Source: Caryophanales bacterium UBA4278 (GTDB lineage Bacteria > Bacillota_I > Bacilli_A > RFN20 > CAG-826). Taken from it: DNA of 34,299 bases. The position numbers and the translations under genes were made by a program. Positions 7,080-14,363 of this stretch are shown one piece after another; position 1 is the first letter of the stretch, and each line of letters opens with the position of its first letter. The notes below the pieces were generated by a model. That model made no database searches. It saw only the letters and a program-made list of their open reading frames with translations, and was not told the origin of the DNA. The DNA lies in the NCBI GenBank assembly GCA_002395065.1, contig DGVS01000004.1, forward strand, positions 1 to 34,299. Reading direction: 5' to 3'.

Positions 7080-7108
7080 TTGAGATTTACTCGACTGAGT
7101 GATAAGAT
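7080..7108 (+). promoter_or_regulatory. Promoter of the tRNA-Cys/Arg/Pro cluster
   Basis: -35 TTGAGA (7080-7085), 17-nt spacer, -10-like TAAGAT (7103-7108) overlapping GATAAT, 10 nt before tRNA-Cys. The spacer contains a short inverted repeat, ACTC-gact-GAGT. Confidence 0.55.
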
Positions 7109-7118
7109 AATTCCCGCT

Positions 7119-7192
7119 GGTTCCATAGCCAAGTGGTAAGGCAATTGACTGCAACTCAATGAGCGTCAGTTCAACTCTGACTGGAACCTCCA
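7119..7192 (+). tRNA. tRNA-Cys (GCA)
   Basis: 74 nt with encoded CCA. Acceptor GGTTCCA/TGGAACC, U73, anticodon stem ATTGA/TCAAT with loop CTGCAAC, giving GCA. It is the first gene of a three-tRNA run and lies next to the divergent cysteine biosynthesis genes, although I see no T-box or other link. Confidence 0.96.
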
Positions 7193-7243
7193 AAAGTTTG
7201 CTTGAATATTTTAATTCAAACGATTAAGATATTTAAGCGAAAT

Positions 7244-7320
7244 GCGCCTGTAGCTCAATTGGATAGAGTACATGACTACGAATCATGAGGTTGCACGTTC
7301 GATCCGTGTCAGGCGCGCCA
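7244..7320 (+). tRNA. tRNA-Arg (ACG)
   Basis: 77 nt with encoded CCA. Acceptor GCGCCTG/CAGGCGC, anticodon stem CATGA/TCATG with loop CTACGAA, giving ACG, whose first base is expected to be inosine. The T arm contains GTTCGATCC. Middle gene of the cluster. Confidence 0.96.
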
Positions 7321-7347
7321 ACCTCTATCCAAAGCGCTAGAGGCTCT

Positions 7348-7424
7348 CGGGATGTAGCGTAGCTTGGTATCGCGCTTCATTTGGGATGAAGAGGCCGCAG
7401 GTTCAAATCCTGTCATCCCGACCA
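7348..7424 (+). tRNA. tRNA-Pro (UGG), copy 2
   Basis: 77 nt with encoded CCA. Acceptor CGGGATG/CATCCCG, anticodon stem CTTCA/TGAAG with loop TTTGGGA, giving UGG. Same anticodon as the gene at 4151-4227 but with different anticodon and T stems, so not a recent duplicate. Confidence 0.96.
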
Positions 7425-7432
7425 AACAAAAG

Positions 7433-7459
7433 AAAGTCCGAACGAATCGGACTTTTTTT
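7433..7459 (+). terminator. Terminator of the tRNA-Cys/Arg/Pro cluster
   Basis: Nine-bp stem AAAGTCCGA/TCGGACTTT with a 5-nt loop followed by a T-run. It probably also serves the convergent potD gene. Confidence 0.92.
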
Positions 7460-7475
7460 ATTATTTAACTAGGAA

Positions 7476-9272
7476 TTACTTTTGTTTAGAGATGACTCGA
7501 CGAGCTTTGGCTTTGTTAAATCTCTTCTTATCAATAATGAGATAAACAATGAAGCCAACCACGGCTAAGACTTGTACAGCAAGAACAATAATCGCCCATA
7601 ATGGAAGTGGGTTTGTACGAACTTGTTGCCACATCTCAATGACAGATTGATTATATTTTCCGTAGTCATCCATCATGCAAAGCATATGTAATTGACTTTG
7701 TTCAGGGAACTGAGCGGTAATCATTCGTCCATAAACAGCGTATGGAATTGTGGTCATTTTACCATCGATTTCTTCTTCATAGGTTAACTCTGTTGTCGGA
7801 GTCCAGACTTGAAGAATGGCGTCATCAAGGCAATATGCATCTGGATCAGCTGGAGTTTCATCAATACTTCCTTCAAAGAAGTAACGGATGTCGTATTCAC
7901 GGTAATCTTCAGCTGTAAAGTCTTCGCCAGATTCATTTACATCATACATGTCACGAATGTATTCTAAGATACCTTCTGTGGATGTTGAGGTTGTATAGCC
8001 AACGTAATCCATGTTAGCGATGGCTTGGTCTTCTTGACACATAAAGTCAATGAAGTCTAAGGCATATTGATGGTTTTTCGAGACTTTTGGAATCGCCCAG
8101 GAATCTGTGAAGATGTTTGTTCCTTCATCTGGGACAGAGAAATAGATTTCCGCATCGTTTTCGGTTTGAGCTTCATAAATCGCCCAGGTGGCATCACCAC
8201 TCCAAGCGAGGTTAGCGCCGATCTTTTCTCCGGAGACCATGTCGGTTTTTCCAGAGTCAACTTCAAAGCCAAAAGCGTTGTCTTTGAGTTTATTCATATC
8301 TTCGCTGATTTCTTTAAGAGTTTCTGGCTTGCAATCATTAAAAATCTTAGTCAATTCTCGGTTAAATCCAATCAAATCCTCGTCGATTTCGCCAACATGG
8401 AAATCTGCTTTCAAATCCTCAATTTCTTTCTTTTTAACATGAAGAATCGAAACAGCATAAACATCGCGGACAGAGTCCTTAATGGAGAACGAGCCCTTTA
8501 GTGACTCATCATAAAGAGCTTCCCAAGAAGAAAACTTTTCCTGGAGTTCTTCTAAAGTGAATTGTTGGTAACCCTTGAAGGCAGGGTTATACATCACTCC
8601 AACTGTTCCCCACATGTATGGGACAGCGTAGTCAGCAAGAACGCCTTTTTCATAATTGTATGGATCTTCGTCATCTTTATAGTCGGCTTTCTTGCAGTAA
8701 ATTTTGTTATAGATGGATTCTTCTTCACCCCAAAGGTAGTCCGAAAGATTATCACGAAGATTTTGTTTAATTCCGGCATCGTGTTCGTTATCTTTTTCGA
8801 AAAGAGGATGGAGTAAATCATTCGTCATCATCTTTTGAATCATGTAATCAGAAACGTTAACGACGTCGTAGTTAGATTTACCAGTCATCATTTCGTTATA
8901 ACATGTTTCTGGAGTGTCGAAGGTGTCATAGACGTAATCAAACTCAAGTCCTTCATCTTTATATAGATCATCCATATAACGGACGAACTGCTCCATCATG
9001 TCGCAGTCGTAATAGACTTCAGCTTCTGGATGTTCTTTACAGGTGTAGGTAACTTCACCTGTTTCTTCATCAATAGATGAAGTGTATTCATCTTTAGAAA
9101 GATATTTACCACATTCTTCGCAGTAAACACCTTCTTCGTCTGCTTCGTAAATATAGTCAGCAGAGTTTAAAACGCGGATGATAATCTTATCTTTACTGGA
9201 CGAAGAACATCCAGCACAGGAGATCGCTCCTAAAAGGAGTACACCAAAAAGAGCAAATTTATTTTTAGACAT
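7476..9272 (-). CDS. potD: Spermidine/putrescine-binding lipoprotein with Cys-rich insertion and C-terminal TM
   Basis: 598 residues, against about 350 for a typical PotD. Residues 1-22 form a lipoprotein signal with a Cys at 19 or 22. The periplasmic-binding core is recognisable from DTFDTPETCYNEM and YDVVNVSDYMIQKMM, GTVGVMYNP, and AWSGDATWAIYEA. Two features are unusual. Residues 50-90 hold a Cys-rich insertion (CEEC at 51-54, C78, H81, C90) resembling a zinc ribbon. Residues 557-580 form a C-terminal membrane helix followed by a basic tail, so the protein is anchored at both ends. The start has an AAAGGAGT site and overlaps the potC stop by 8 nt. Polyamine specificity is inferred from operon and family. 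Confidence 0.88.
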   Translation of the reverse strand: MSKNKFALFGVLLLGAISCAGCSSSSKDKIIIRVLNSADYIYEADEEGVYCEECGKYLSKDEYTSSIDEETGEVTYTCKEHPEAEVYYDCDMMEQFVRYMDDLYKDEGLEFDYVYDTFDTPETCYNEMMTGKSNYDVVNVSDYMIQKMMTNDLLHPLFEKDNEHDAGIKQNLRDNLSDYLWGEEESIYNKIYCKKADYKDDEDPYNYEKGVLADYAVPYMWGTVGVMYNPAFKGYQQFTLEELQEKFSSWEALYDESLKGSFSIKDSVRDVYAVSILHVKKKEIEDLKADFHVGEIDEDLIGFNRELTKIFNDCKPETLKEISEDMNKLKDNAFGFEVDSGKTDMVSGEKIGANLAWSGDATWAIYEAQTENDAEIYFSVPDEGTNIFTDSWAIPKVSKNHQYALDFIDFMCQEDQAIANMDYVGYTTSTSTEGILEYIRDMYDVNESGEDFTAEDYREYDIRYFFEGSIDETPADPDAYCLDDAILQVWTPTTELTYEEEIDGKMTTIPYAVYGRMITAQFPEQSQLHMLCMMDDYGKYNQSVIEMWQQVRTNPLPLWAIIVLAVQVLAVVGFIVYLIIDKKRFNKAKARRVISKQK

Positions 9273-10119
9273 CTTTTCTCACTCCTTTCTTGTCCTTATG
9301 ATATCGATAAATCGATAAACCAAGAACAGCTGCTAAGACAAATAAGAAGATAAATAAGGTTAAAGGACGTAGTTCAGCTGGAACAGCGTGTTTCTTTAAG
9401 CTTGTTTGAATAAAGGTGGATAGTGTTTCAATCGCGGCGTCTCCAGAAAGAAGACCAGAACCACGAGTAAACTCGGTGACGATATAATCGTCAAGGGAGA
9501 GTGTCATGGCTAATAAGAAACCACTAAACATACCAGAAGCGATTTGTGGAACCACTGCTTTCATTAAAGCTTTGTTTGGTGTGGCGCCTAAGTCTAAGGC
9601 TGCTTCATAGATATGTGGATCCATCTGGGTTAGTTTTGGTTTAACGTTTAAATAGACAAATGGAATCGATAAGACCACATGGCCAATTAAAAGTGTCCAG
9701 AAACTAAAGAGTTTGGTTTTGAAAATATAGGTTCCAAGGAAGACAAACATAACTGTTAAGCTAAGCGCAATAACAATTTCAGCGTTGGCGATTGGGATTT
9801 GGGTCGCAAATTCCACCGCTTTTTTCTTTCTTTTAGAAAGATAGAATGTTCCGATAGCACCTAATGTACCTAGTAATAAGGAAATAAGTGATGAGATAAC
9901 CGCGATGATCACGGTGTTTCCCATCGCTGTCCAAATTTGTTTCGCGACTTTTGTATTCGAGAACAAATTTTCAAATAGAACGAATGAGAAGTTATAGTTT
10001 CCACTAAAGGAGATAACGTCGTTGCTTGAAAAAGCAAACGCAATTAAAACCAAGATTGGAAGATACATGATAAATAAAATCATGTATAAATAAGTACGAG
10101 CGAGGATCTTCTTTACCAT
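9265..10119 (-). CDS. potC: Spermidine/putrescine ABC transporter permease
   Basis: 284 residues, about six membrane helices. The ABC permease EAA loop is present (YEAALDLGATPNKALMKAVVPQIASG), which contacts the PotA ATPase. N-terminal KKILARTYLYMILFIMYLPI resembles PotC/PotI permeases. It overlaps potB by 7 nt (ATGGTAA) and potD by 8 nt. A GAGGTGG site precedes the ATG. Confidence 0.92.
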   Translation of the reverse strand: MVKKILARTYLYMILFIMYLPILVLIAFAFSSNDVISFSGNYNFSFVLFENLFSNTKVAKQIWTAMGNTVIIAVISSLISLLLGTLGAIGTFYLSKRKKKAVEFATQIPIANAEIVIALSLTVMFVFLGTYIFKTKLFSFWTLLIGHVVLSIPFVYLNVKPKLTQMDPHIYEAALDLGATPNKALMKAVVPQIASGMFSGFLLAMTLSLDDYIVTEFTRGSGLLSGDAAIETLSTFIQTSLKKHAVPAELRPLTLFIFLFVLAAVLGLSIYRYHKDKKGVRKDV

Positions 10120-10895
10120 AATCCACCTCTCGTTTCTTCCTTTTCACCTTTGGTGGCAAACATGCTGATTGCAACCAAGATGAGGAGGACAAAGGCCATA
10201 AATGAGCCGTTATTCCATTGGTTATTCGCAAAGTTCAGGTAAATAAAGTTACCAACTAAAGCGATATTTCCTTCCGATAATGCATCCGAAATAACATACG
10301 ATGACATGACTGGAACAAATGTCATTGTCACTGCCGAGATTATTCCTGGCAAAGATTGTGGGAGAATTGATTTAAAGAAGACTTGTGTTGGATTTGCGCC
10401 TAAATCCGCACAAGCTTCGATTTGACTCTTGTCGAGTTTTAGCATTGTTGTATAAAGTGGGAGAATAACGAATGGTAAGTAGTTATAAACCATACCAATT
10501 AAAGTAGCGAGGTATGGATAATTGCCACCATTAATTCCAATCGCAAAAAGGATGTCACGTGTGGCTGTTGTTCTAAGAACAAAGTTAATCCACATTGGCA
10601 TAATAAAGAGCATCACAAGAACAGCGTTTTTGTTGTATTTCTTGTTTGCGAGGAAATAAGCGATTGGAAAACCAATTAAAAGACACAGTAGTGTTGCTTC
10701 TAATGCGATAAAGAGGGAAACAAGAAGAACATCCCAGTTTCCTTTGTTAGTGAAGAAATTCTTCGCTGCATCAAAAGAAAGCGCACCACTAGCATCAGTA
10801 AATGCGTAAAAGATGATTAATCCGATTGGAATAATCACGAATAGCGACAAGAAGATCGCATAAGGAATCGCGAGGTATTTCCTTTTAAATTTCAT
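10113..10895 (-). CDS. potB: Spermidine/putrescine ABC transporter permease
   Basis: 260 residues from the ATG at 10895, which overlaps the potA stop by 11 nt; a TTG at 10904 closer to the AAGGA site is an alternative start. About six membrane helices and the EAA loop (IEACADLGANPTQVFFKSILPQSLPG) mark it as the second permease subunit. It forms the membrane pore with PotC. Its C terminus ends with a short charged tail. Confidence 0.92.
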   Translation of the reverse strand: MKFKRKYLAIPYAIFLSLFVIIPIGLIIFYAFTDASGALSFDAAKNFFTNKGNWDVLLVSLFIALEATLLCLLIGFPIAYFLANKKYNKNAVLVMLFIMPMWINFVLRTTATRDILFAIGINGGNYPYLATLIGMVYNYLPFVILPLYTTMLKLDKSQIEACADLGANPTQVFFKSILPQSLPGIISAVTMTFVPVMSSYVISDALSEGNIALVGNFIYLNFANNQWNNGSFMAFVLLILVAISMFATKGEKEETRGGLW

Positions 10896-12396
10896 AGTCG
10901 TCAACAGATCCTTTTAAACGAACTTTAATATCTTTCTTATCAACTTTGATACCGACTTCTTCACCTTCATTAAAGGTGTATTCGGTTTCAACGATGAAAT
11001 CTTCGTCTTCGGCGCAACGAACGACGATTTGATAATGGTCACCATGATAGATGGAAGAAATAATTCGACCAACTAATGTACCGGCTTCGGTATCATCAGT
11101 GAGCTCAACTTTATCAAGTGGAACTTCAATGGAGACTTTTGCTCCAGTGAAATCGAATTTCTTGCCACCTTTGGTGACGATGTAACCATCTTCATCTTTT
11201 GATGAATCTTTGATGATTTGTGTTAAATCTAAATCAAGATAACCATCACTTAAATCAACGGAGTCATCTTTATTGACTTCAAGATTAGTGAAGATATTCG
11301 AGAGGTTATCTTTCTTCATAACGTGAATACCATCTGGTTTAAGATCAATCGAAACTGGTCCTTCATCGAAGGCCACAGTTGATTTAGCAATGACTTCGTT
11401 TTTACCAACCATGATGACGTATTCATAGTGGACACCTTTAAAGACTTTTTGGGTAATCACTCCATCAACTTTACCTTTTCCAGGTTTACCAAGGATGATG
11501 TCTTCTGGACGAATGACAACGTCATAACGTTCATTAACTGGGTAGTCATCTAAACATTTGAACTCTTGTCCAAGGAATTTAATGACTTTCTTTCCTGTCA
11601 TCAGAGCATTATAGATATTGGATTCTCCAATAAAGTCGGCGACAAAGGCGTTCACCGGTTCATTATAGATTTCTTCTGGTGTTCCAACTTGTTGGATGAC
11701 ACCATCATTCATCACAACGATCATATCTGACATTGTTAAAGCTTCTTCTTGGTCGTGGGTGACATAGATAAATGTCATTCCAAGACGCTTGTGCATGGCT
11801 TTTAATTCAATCTGCATTTCTTTGCGCATCTTGAGGTCAAGCGCACCTAAAGGTTCGTCAAGAAGAAGGATTTCTGGTTTGTTAACAATACAACGAGCGA
11901 TCGCGACACGTTGTTGTTGTCCACCCGAGAGGGTGGAGATGTCTCTATCTTCGAGTTCTTCTAGATCAACGATCTCGAGAGCTTTATAGACGAGTTCATC
12001 AATTTCTTGAGTGGTAAGATGACGTTGTTTAACGACTTCTTCACCTTTTTTGTTTGTTTTTTTGTACTCAACTTTCTTGAGTTTCAGACCAAAAGCAACG
12101 TTGTTATAAACGTTTAAGTGTGGGAACAACGCATAGCGTTGGAACACAGTGTTAATTGGTCGTTTGTAGGGAGGTAAAAGGGTGATGTCTTGATTATTCA
12201 AGAGAATCGTTCCTGAACTTGGTAGTTCAAAACCTCCAATCATTCTTAAAGTGGTTGTTTTTCCACAACCCGAAGGACCAAGAATGGTCACGAATTGTCC
12301 TTTTTTAATGTCTAACGTAAAATTGTCGACGGCTTTAAAATCGTCGAATTGTTTTACGACATTATTTAAGGAAATAATTACTTCTTCGGATGCCAT
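10885..12396 (-). CDS. potA: Spermidine/putrescine ABC transporter ATP-binding protein, extended C-terminal domain
   Basis: 503 residues, about 130 longer than usual PotA. Walker A GPSGCGKTTT is at 40-49, Q-loop Gln86, signature LSGGQ at 156-160, Walker B ILLLDEP at 176-182 and switch His214 in YVTHDQ. A Lys-rich insertion (about 108-130) sits in the helical subdomain. The C-terminal TOBE region contains VRPEDIILGKPGKGKVDG but is then extended by an acidic linker (about 375-405) and further beta-rich sequence. It powers polyamine import by PotBCD. First gene of the operon; GGAGGG ribosome site 6 nt before the ATG. Confidence 0.94.
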   Translation of the reverse strand: MASEEVIISLNNVVKQFDDFKAVDNFTLDIKKGQFVTILGPSGCGKTTTLRMIGGFELPSSGTILLNNQDITLLPPYKRPINTVFQRYALFPHLNVYNNVAFGLKLKKVEYKKTNKKGEEVVKQRHLTTQEIDELVYKALEIVDLEELEDRDISTLSGGQQQRVAIARCIVNKPEILLLDEPLGALDLKMRKEMQIELKAMHKRLGMTFIYVTHDQEEALTMSDMIVVMNDGVIQQVGTPEEIYNEPVNAFVADFIGESNIYNALMTGKKVIKFLGQEFKCLDDYPVNERYDVVIRPEDIILGKPGKGKVDGVITQKVFKGVHYEYVIMVGKNEVIAKSTVAFDEGPVSIDLKPDGIHVMKKDNLSNIFTNLEVNKDDSVDLSDGYLDLDLTQIIKDSSKDEDGYIVTKGGKKFDFTGAKVSIEVPLDKVELTDDTEAGTLVGRIISSIYHGDHYQIVVRCAEDEDFIVETEYTFNEGEEVGIKVDKKDIKVRLKGSVDDYEI

Positions 12397-12462
12397 AAGC
12401 TACCCTCCATAACCAAATACAATAAATAACGGAATTAAACTTAAGATTTTTAAGTCAAACAA

Positions 12463-12490
12463 ACTATATCAATTATTGTTTAAAAATCAA
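12463..12490 (-). promoter_or_regulatory. Promoter of potABCD
   Basis: Minus strand -35 TTGATT (12490-12485), 16-nt spacer, -10 TATAGT (12468-12463). The leader is about 60 nt and carries a palindromic stretch ACTTAA-gattt-TTAAGT (12439-12455) and the GGAGGG ribosome site. Confidence 0.55.
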
Positions 12491-12535
12491 ATAATTTTTT
12501 TCATTATTTTTGTACTACCTCTTTTATTAAAAGAT

Positions 12536-12570
12536 TTGATATTTTTTTGATTGACTTTATAATGATTACA
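12536..12570 (+). promoter_or_regulatory. Promoter of the thioredoxin-like lipoprotein gene, leaderless layout
   Basis: -35 TTGATA (12536-12541), 16-nt spacer, -10 TATAAT (12558-12563), then 7 nt to the ATG at 12571. An upstream in-frame ATG at 12562 lies inside the -10 box and is excluded. Confidence 0.7.
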
Positions 12571-13641
12571 ATGAAAAAGGTTTCCAAGGCATTTTTACTC
12601 CCATTATTGTGTGTTGTTTTTGGTTCACTTACTTCATGTTCAAAAAATGAACAAAAAGTTAAATTAACATACGGAGAAATCACTCATCAAAAATACCATG
12701 AAATTTCTTATGCTCGTTTTGAGCGAATGATTGACAATAAAGAATCATTTCTTCTCGTTGTTGATCCAAAAGGATGCGCTTGCTTTGATTCGTTTATGAG
12801 AGCTAGCGAAGAATATATCCGTGATAACAAACTTGTTTTATACAAAATGAATGTTGCGGACTTTAAAGGAAACGAAAATAAAGGTGTGAAAGTTGTTGAA
12901 GGTTCAACTTCTTTCTCTATCTTTAATAAAGGTGTCATTCAACAATCAATCGCGTCGAACTCCTCCACTGAAATTATGGAGAACAAATCGAAGTTTGTTG
13001 AATATGTCGATAAATACTTAGAAAAACCGAACATGTATTTAATCAACAAAGAAAACTTAAATACTTTGTATCATAGCGCGAATAAATCTTTGATTTACTT
13101 CGCTAGAAATAGTTGCGGAGATTGTTCATATATTAATGCTAATTTTTTATATGAGTATATGCGAGGGCGTAGCGAAACACTTTATGTCTTTGATGGAGAC
13201 GAAGAAGTGCGACGTTATGACGACAAAGGAAAACTGATTAATGAAGAAGAATGGATTCAGTTTAAGGTTGATTATGGTCTAACAACCGACAACAACCCAA
13301 CCTATGGTTATTCCACCGGCGTTGTTCCAACATTCTTCCTCGTTAGTGGAAATAGTGAAACAACGACATTCCATTCTGGCGCAGTTGCCTTTAATGAAAC
13401 AATTGAAAAAGTTGATAATGAATACAAAGTTAGTGAAGTTTACTTCTCTAACGCTCGTCAAAGCTCACTTGAATATGCTCGTAACTTCCCTTCCATGGAA
13501 GGTATGAAAGTCAACGCAAACGACATTATTGAATCGGAGAAAGGCTATAGATGGAAGCAATCTGCTAGTAGCGCACACTACTTCCCAAGAATCCAAGCCT
13601 TCCTTGATAGTTACCTCATTCAAGTAACTCACAAGTTCTAA
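12571..13641 (+). CDS. Lipoprotein with two thioredoxin-like domains
   Basis: 356 residues from the ATG at 12571, set by the promoter position. Residues 1-22 are a lipoprotein signal with lipobox LTSC (Cys23), placing it on the outer face of the membrane. Two thioredoxin-like modules are suggested. The first (about 40-150) has beta-strand FLLVVDPKGCAC with a CxC pair (Cys69, Cys71). The second (about 155-300) has LIYFARNSCGDC with a CxxC pair (Cys182, Cys185) and a VVPT segment (Pro253) at the expected cis-proline site. This suggests an extracytoplasmic thiol-disulfide role, but no partner such as CcdA is adjacent. It ends at a strong terminator. Exact family not recognised. Confidence 0.75.
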   Translation: MKKVSKAFLLPLLCVVFGSLTSCSKNEQKVKLTYGEITHQKYHEISYARFERMIDNKESFLLVVDPKGCACFDSFMRASEEYIRDNKLVLYKMNVADFKGNENKGVKVVEGSTSFSIFNKGVIQQSIASNSSTEIMENKSKFVEYVDKYLEKPNMYLINKENLNTLYHSANKSLIYFARNSCGDCSYINANFLYEYMRGRSETLYVFDGDEEVRRYDDKGKLINEEEWIQFKVDYGLTTDNNPTYGYSTGVVPTFFLVSGNSETTTFHSGAVAFNETIEKVDNEYKVSEVYFSNARQSSLEYARNFPSMEGMKVNANDIIESEKGYRWKQSASSAHYFPRIQAFLDSYLIQVTHKF

Positions 13642-13646
13642 AACAA

Positions 13647-13673
13647 AAGCACCTTTCGGTGCTTCTTTTTTTA
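13647..13673 (+). terminator. Terminator of the thioredoxin-like lipoprotein gene
   Basis: AAGCACC-tttc-GGTGCTT followed by CTTTTTTT. It lies between the convergent lipoprotein and antitoxin genes. Confidence 0.92.
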
Positions 13674-13679
13674 AGTTCT

Positions 13680-13913
13680 TTAACAACCAAATTCTTTTAC
13701 GTTAATAGAATCAAAGTCTTCCAACGAAAGATCGAAATGAGCCATTTCTTTTTTAGCAGCACCGATCCTTTTAAATTTTGAATTATTAATTGGCTTAAAT
13801 TCAGCAACAGGTGTTCCGTTTTTAGTTACAATTATTGTATTTTCTTTTCTTTCAATAAGTAATTGAATTACCTTGGAAAAATTCTTTTTAATTTCGCTAA
13901 TACTTAATTCCAT
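13680..13913 (-). CDS. Orphan Phd/YefM-family antitoxin-like protein
   Basis: 77 residues. The N-terminal half follows the Phd/YefM DNA-binding fold: ISEIKKNFSKVIQLL, then ENTIIVTKNGTPVAEFKPI. The C-terminal part is the short region that normally binds and neutralises a toxin. No toxin gene (PIN, Doc, RelE/YoeB) is adjacent: the next gene downstream is the convergent lipoprotein. It is the last gene of the 13680-18465 operon, 12 nt after the SHOCT protein, with a weak AGGAAA ribosome site. It may be a relic, or a DNA-binding regulator of this operon. Confidence 0.85.
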   Translation of the reverse strand: MELSISEIKKNFSKVIQLLIERKENTIIVTKNGTPVAEFKPINNSKFKRIGAAKKEMAHFDLSLEDFDSINVKEFGC

Positions 13914-13925
13914 ATTTCCTAATCT

Positions 13926-14363
13926 TTACTTGCCTAAAAGTTCTTTTCTTTTTTGCTCAAGTTCTTCCTTGGTAATGTAACCTTGCTTATAAAGGTTTTC
14001 GTATTGTTGATAGAGTTTATTTTCTCGACTTGATTCTTCTTTAAAGGCTTCAACTGGTTTAGCATCCACCGTTTCTTTATTGACTGGTTGAGACTTTTCT
14101 TGTTCGACCATCAAGAGGAGTTTCATCTTTGCGGTAAAGAAGACACTACGTAGAATAAGGAAAGTAAATCCTAAAGACATGCAAATTCCAGCACAGTAGC
14201 CGTATGGGAACCATGCTGAGCTATCATTCATTCCAACAAAAATAGAGACAATTACAAGTGCAATCGTCAGTCCAAAGCAGCTCATGGAAATAATGAAGAA
14301 AAGAAGAGCACCAAGTTTGGCTTTACGAAATTCTTCTTTTAATTCTTTTTCATCAATTAACAT
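13926..14363 (-). CDS. Two-TM membrane protein with C-terminal SHOCT motif
   Basis: 145 residues. Two membrane helices are at about 16-42 and 50-72, followed by a polar linker and a C-terminal helical segment (YENLYKQGYITKEELEQKRK) matching the SHOCT short C-terminal domain, which is found in oligomerising bacterial proteins of mostly unknown role. The start overlaps the amidohydrolase stop by 7 nt (ATGTTAA), so it is coupled to that gene. Confidence 0.8.
   Translation of the reverse strand: MLIDEKELKEEFRKAKLGALLFFIISMSCFGLTIALVIVSIFVGMNDSSAWFPYGYCAGICMSLGFTFLILRSVFFTAKMKLLLMVEQEKSQPVNKETVDAKPVEAFKEESSRENKLYQQYENLYKQGYITKEELEQKRKELLGK

Noticed and set aside
7086..7102. Inverted repeat ACTC/GAGT in the tRNA-Cys promoter as an operator
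   Set aside because: Arms of only four bases in a short spacer are expected by chance.
7016..7118. T-box or SAM-type leader upstream of cysK
   Set aside because: Only about 100 nt are available before the divergent tRNA-Cys, with no T-box bulge sequence or terminator/antiterminator pair.
8067..8501. 144-residue open frame on the plus strand inside potD
   Set aside because: It is antisense to a clear binding-protein gene, lacks a ribosome site and resembles no family.
13465..13686. Possible small toxin gene (73 aa, minus strand) next to the Phd-like antitoxin
   Set aside because: It lies antisense to the lipoprotein 3' end and across its terminator, and its sequence matches no PIN, Doc or RelE toxin.
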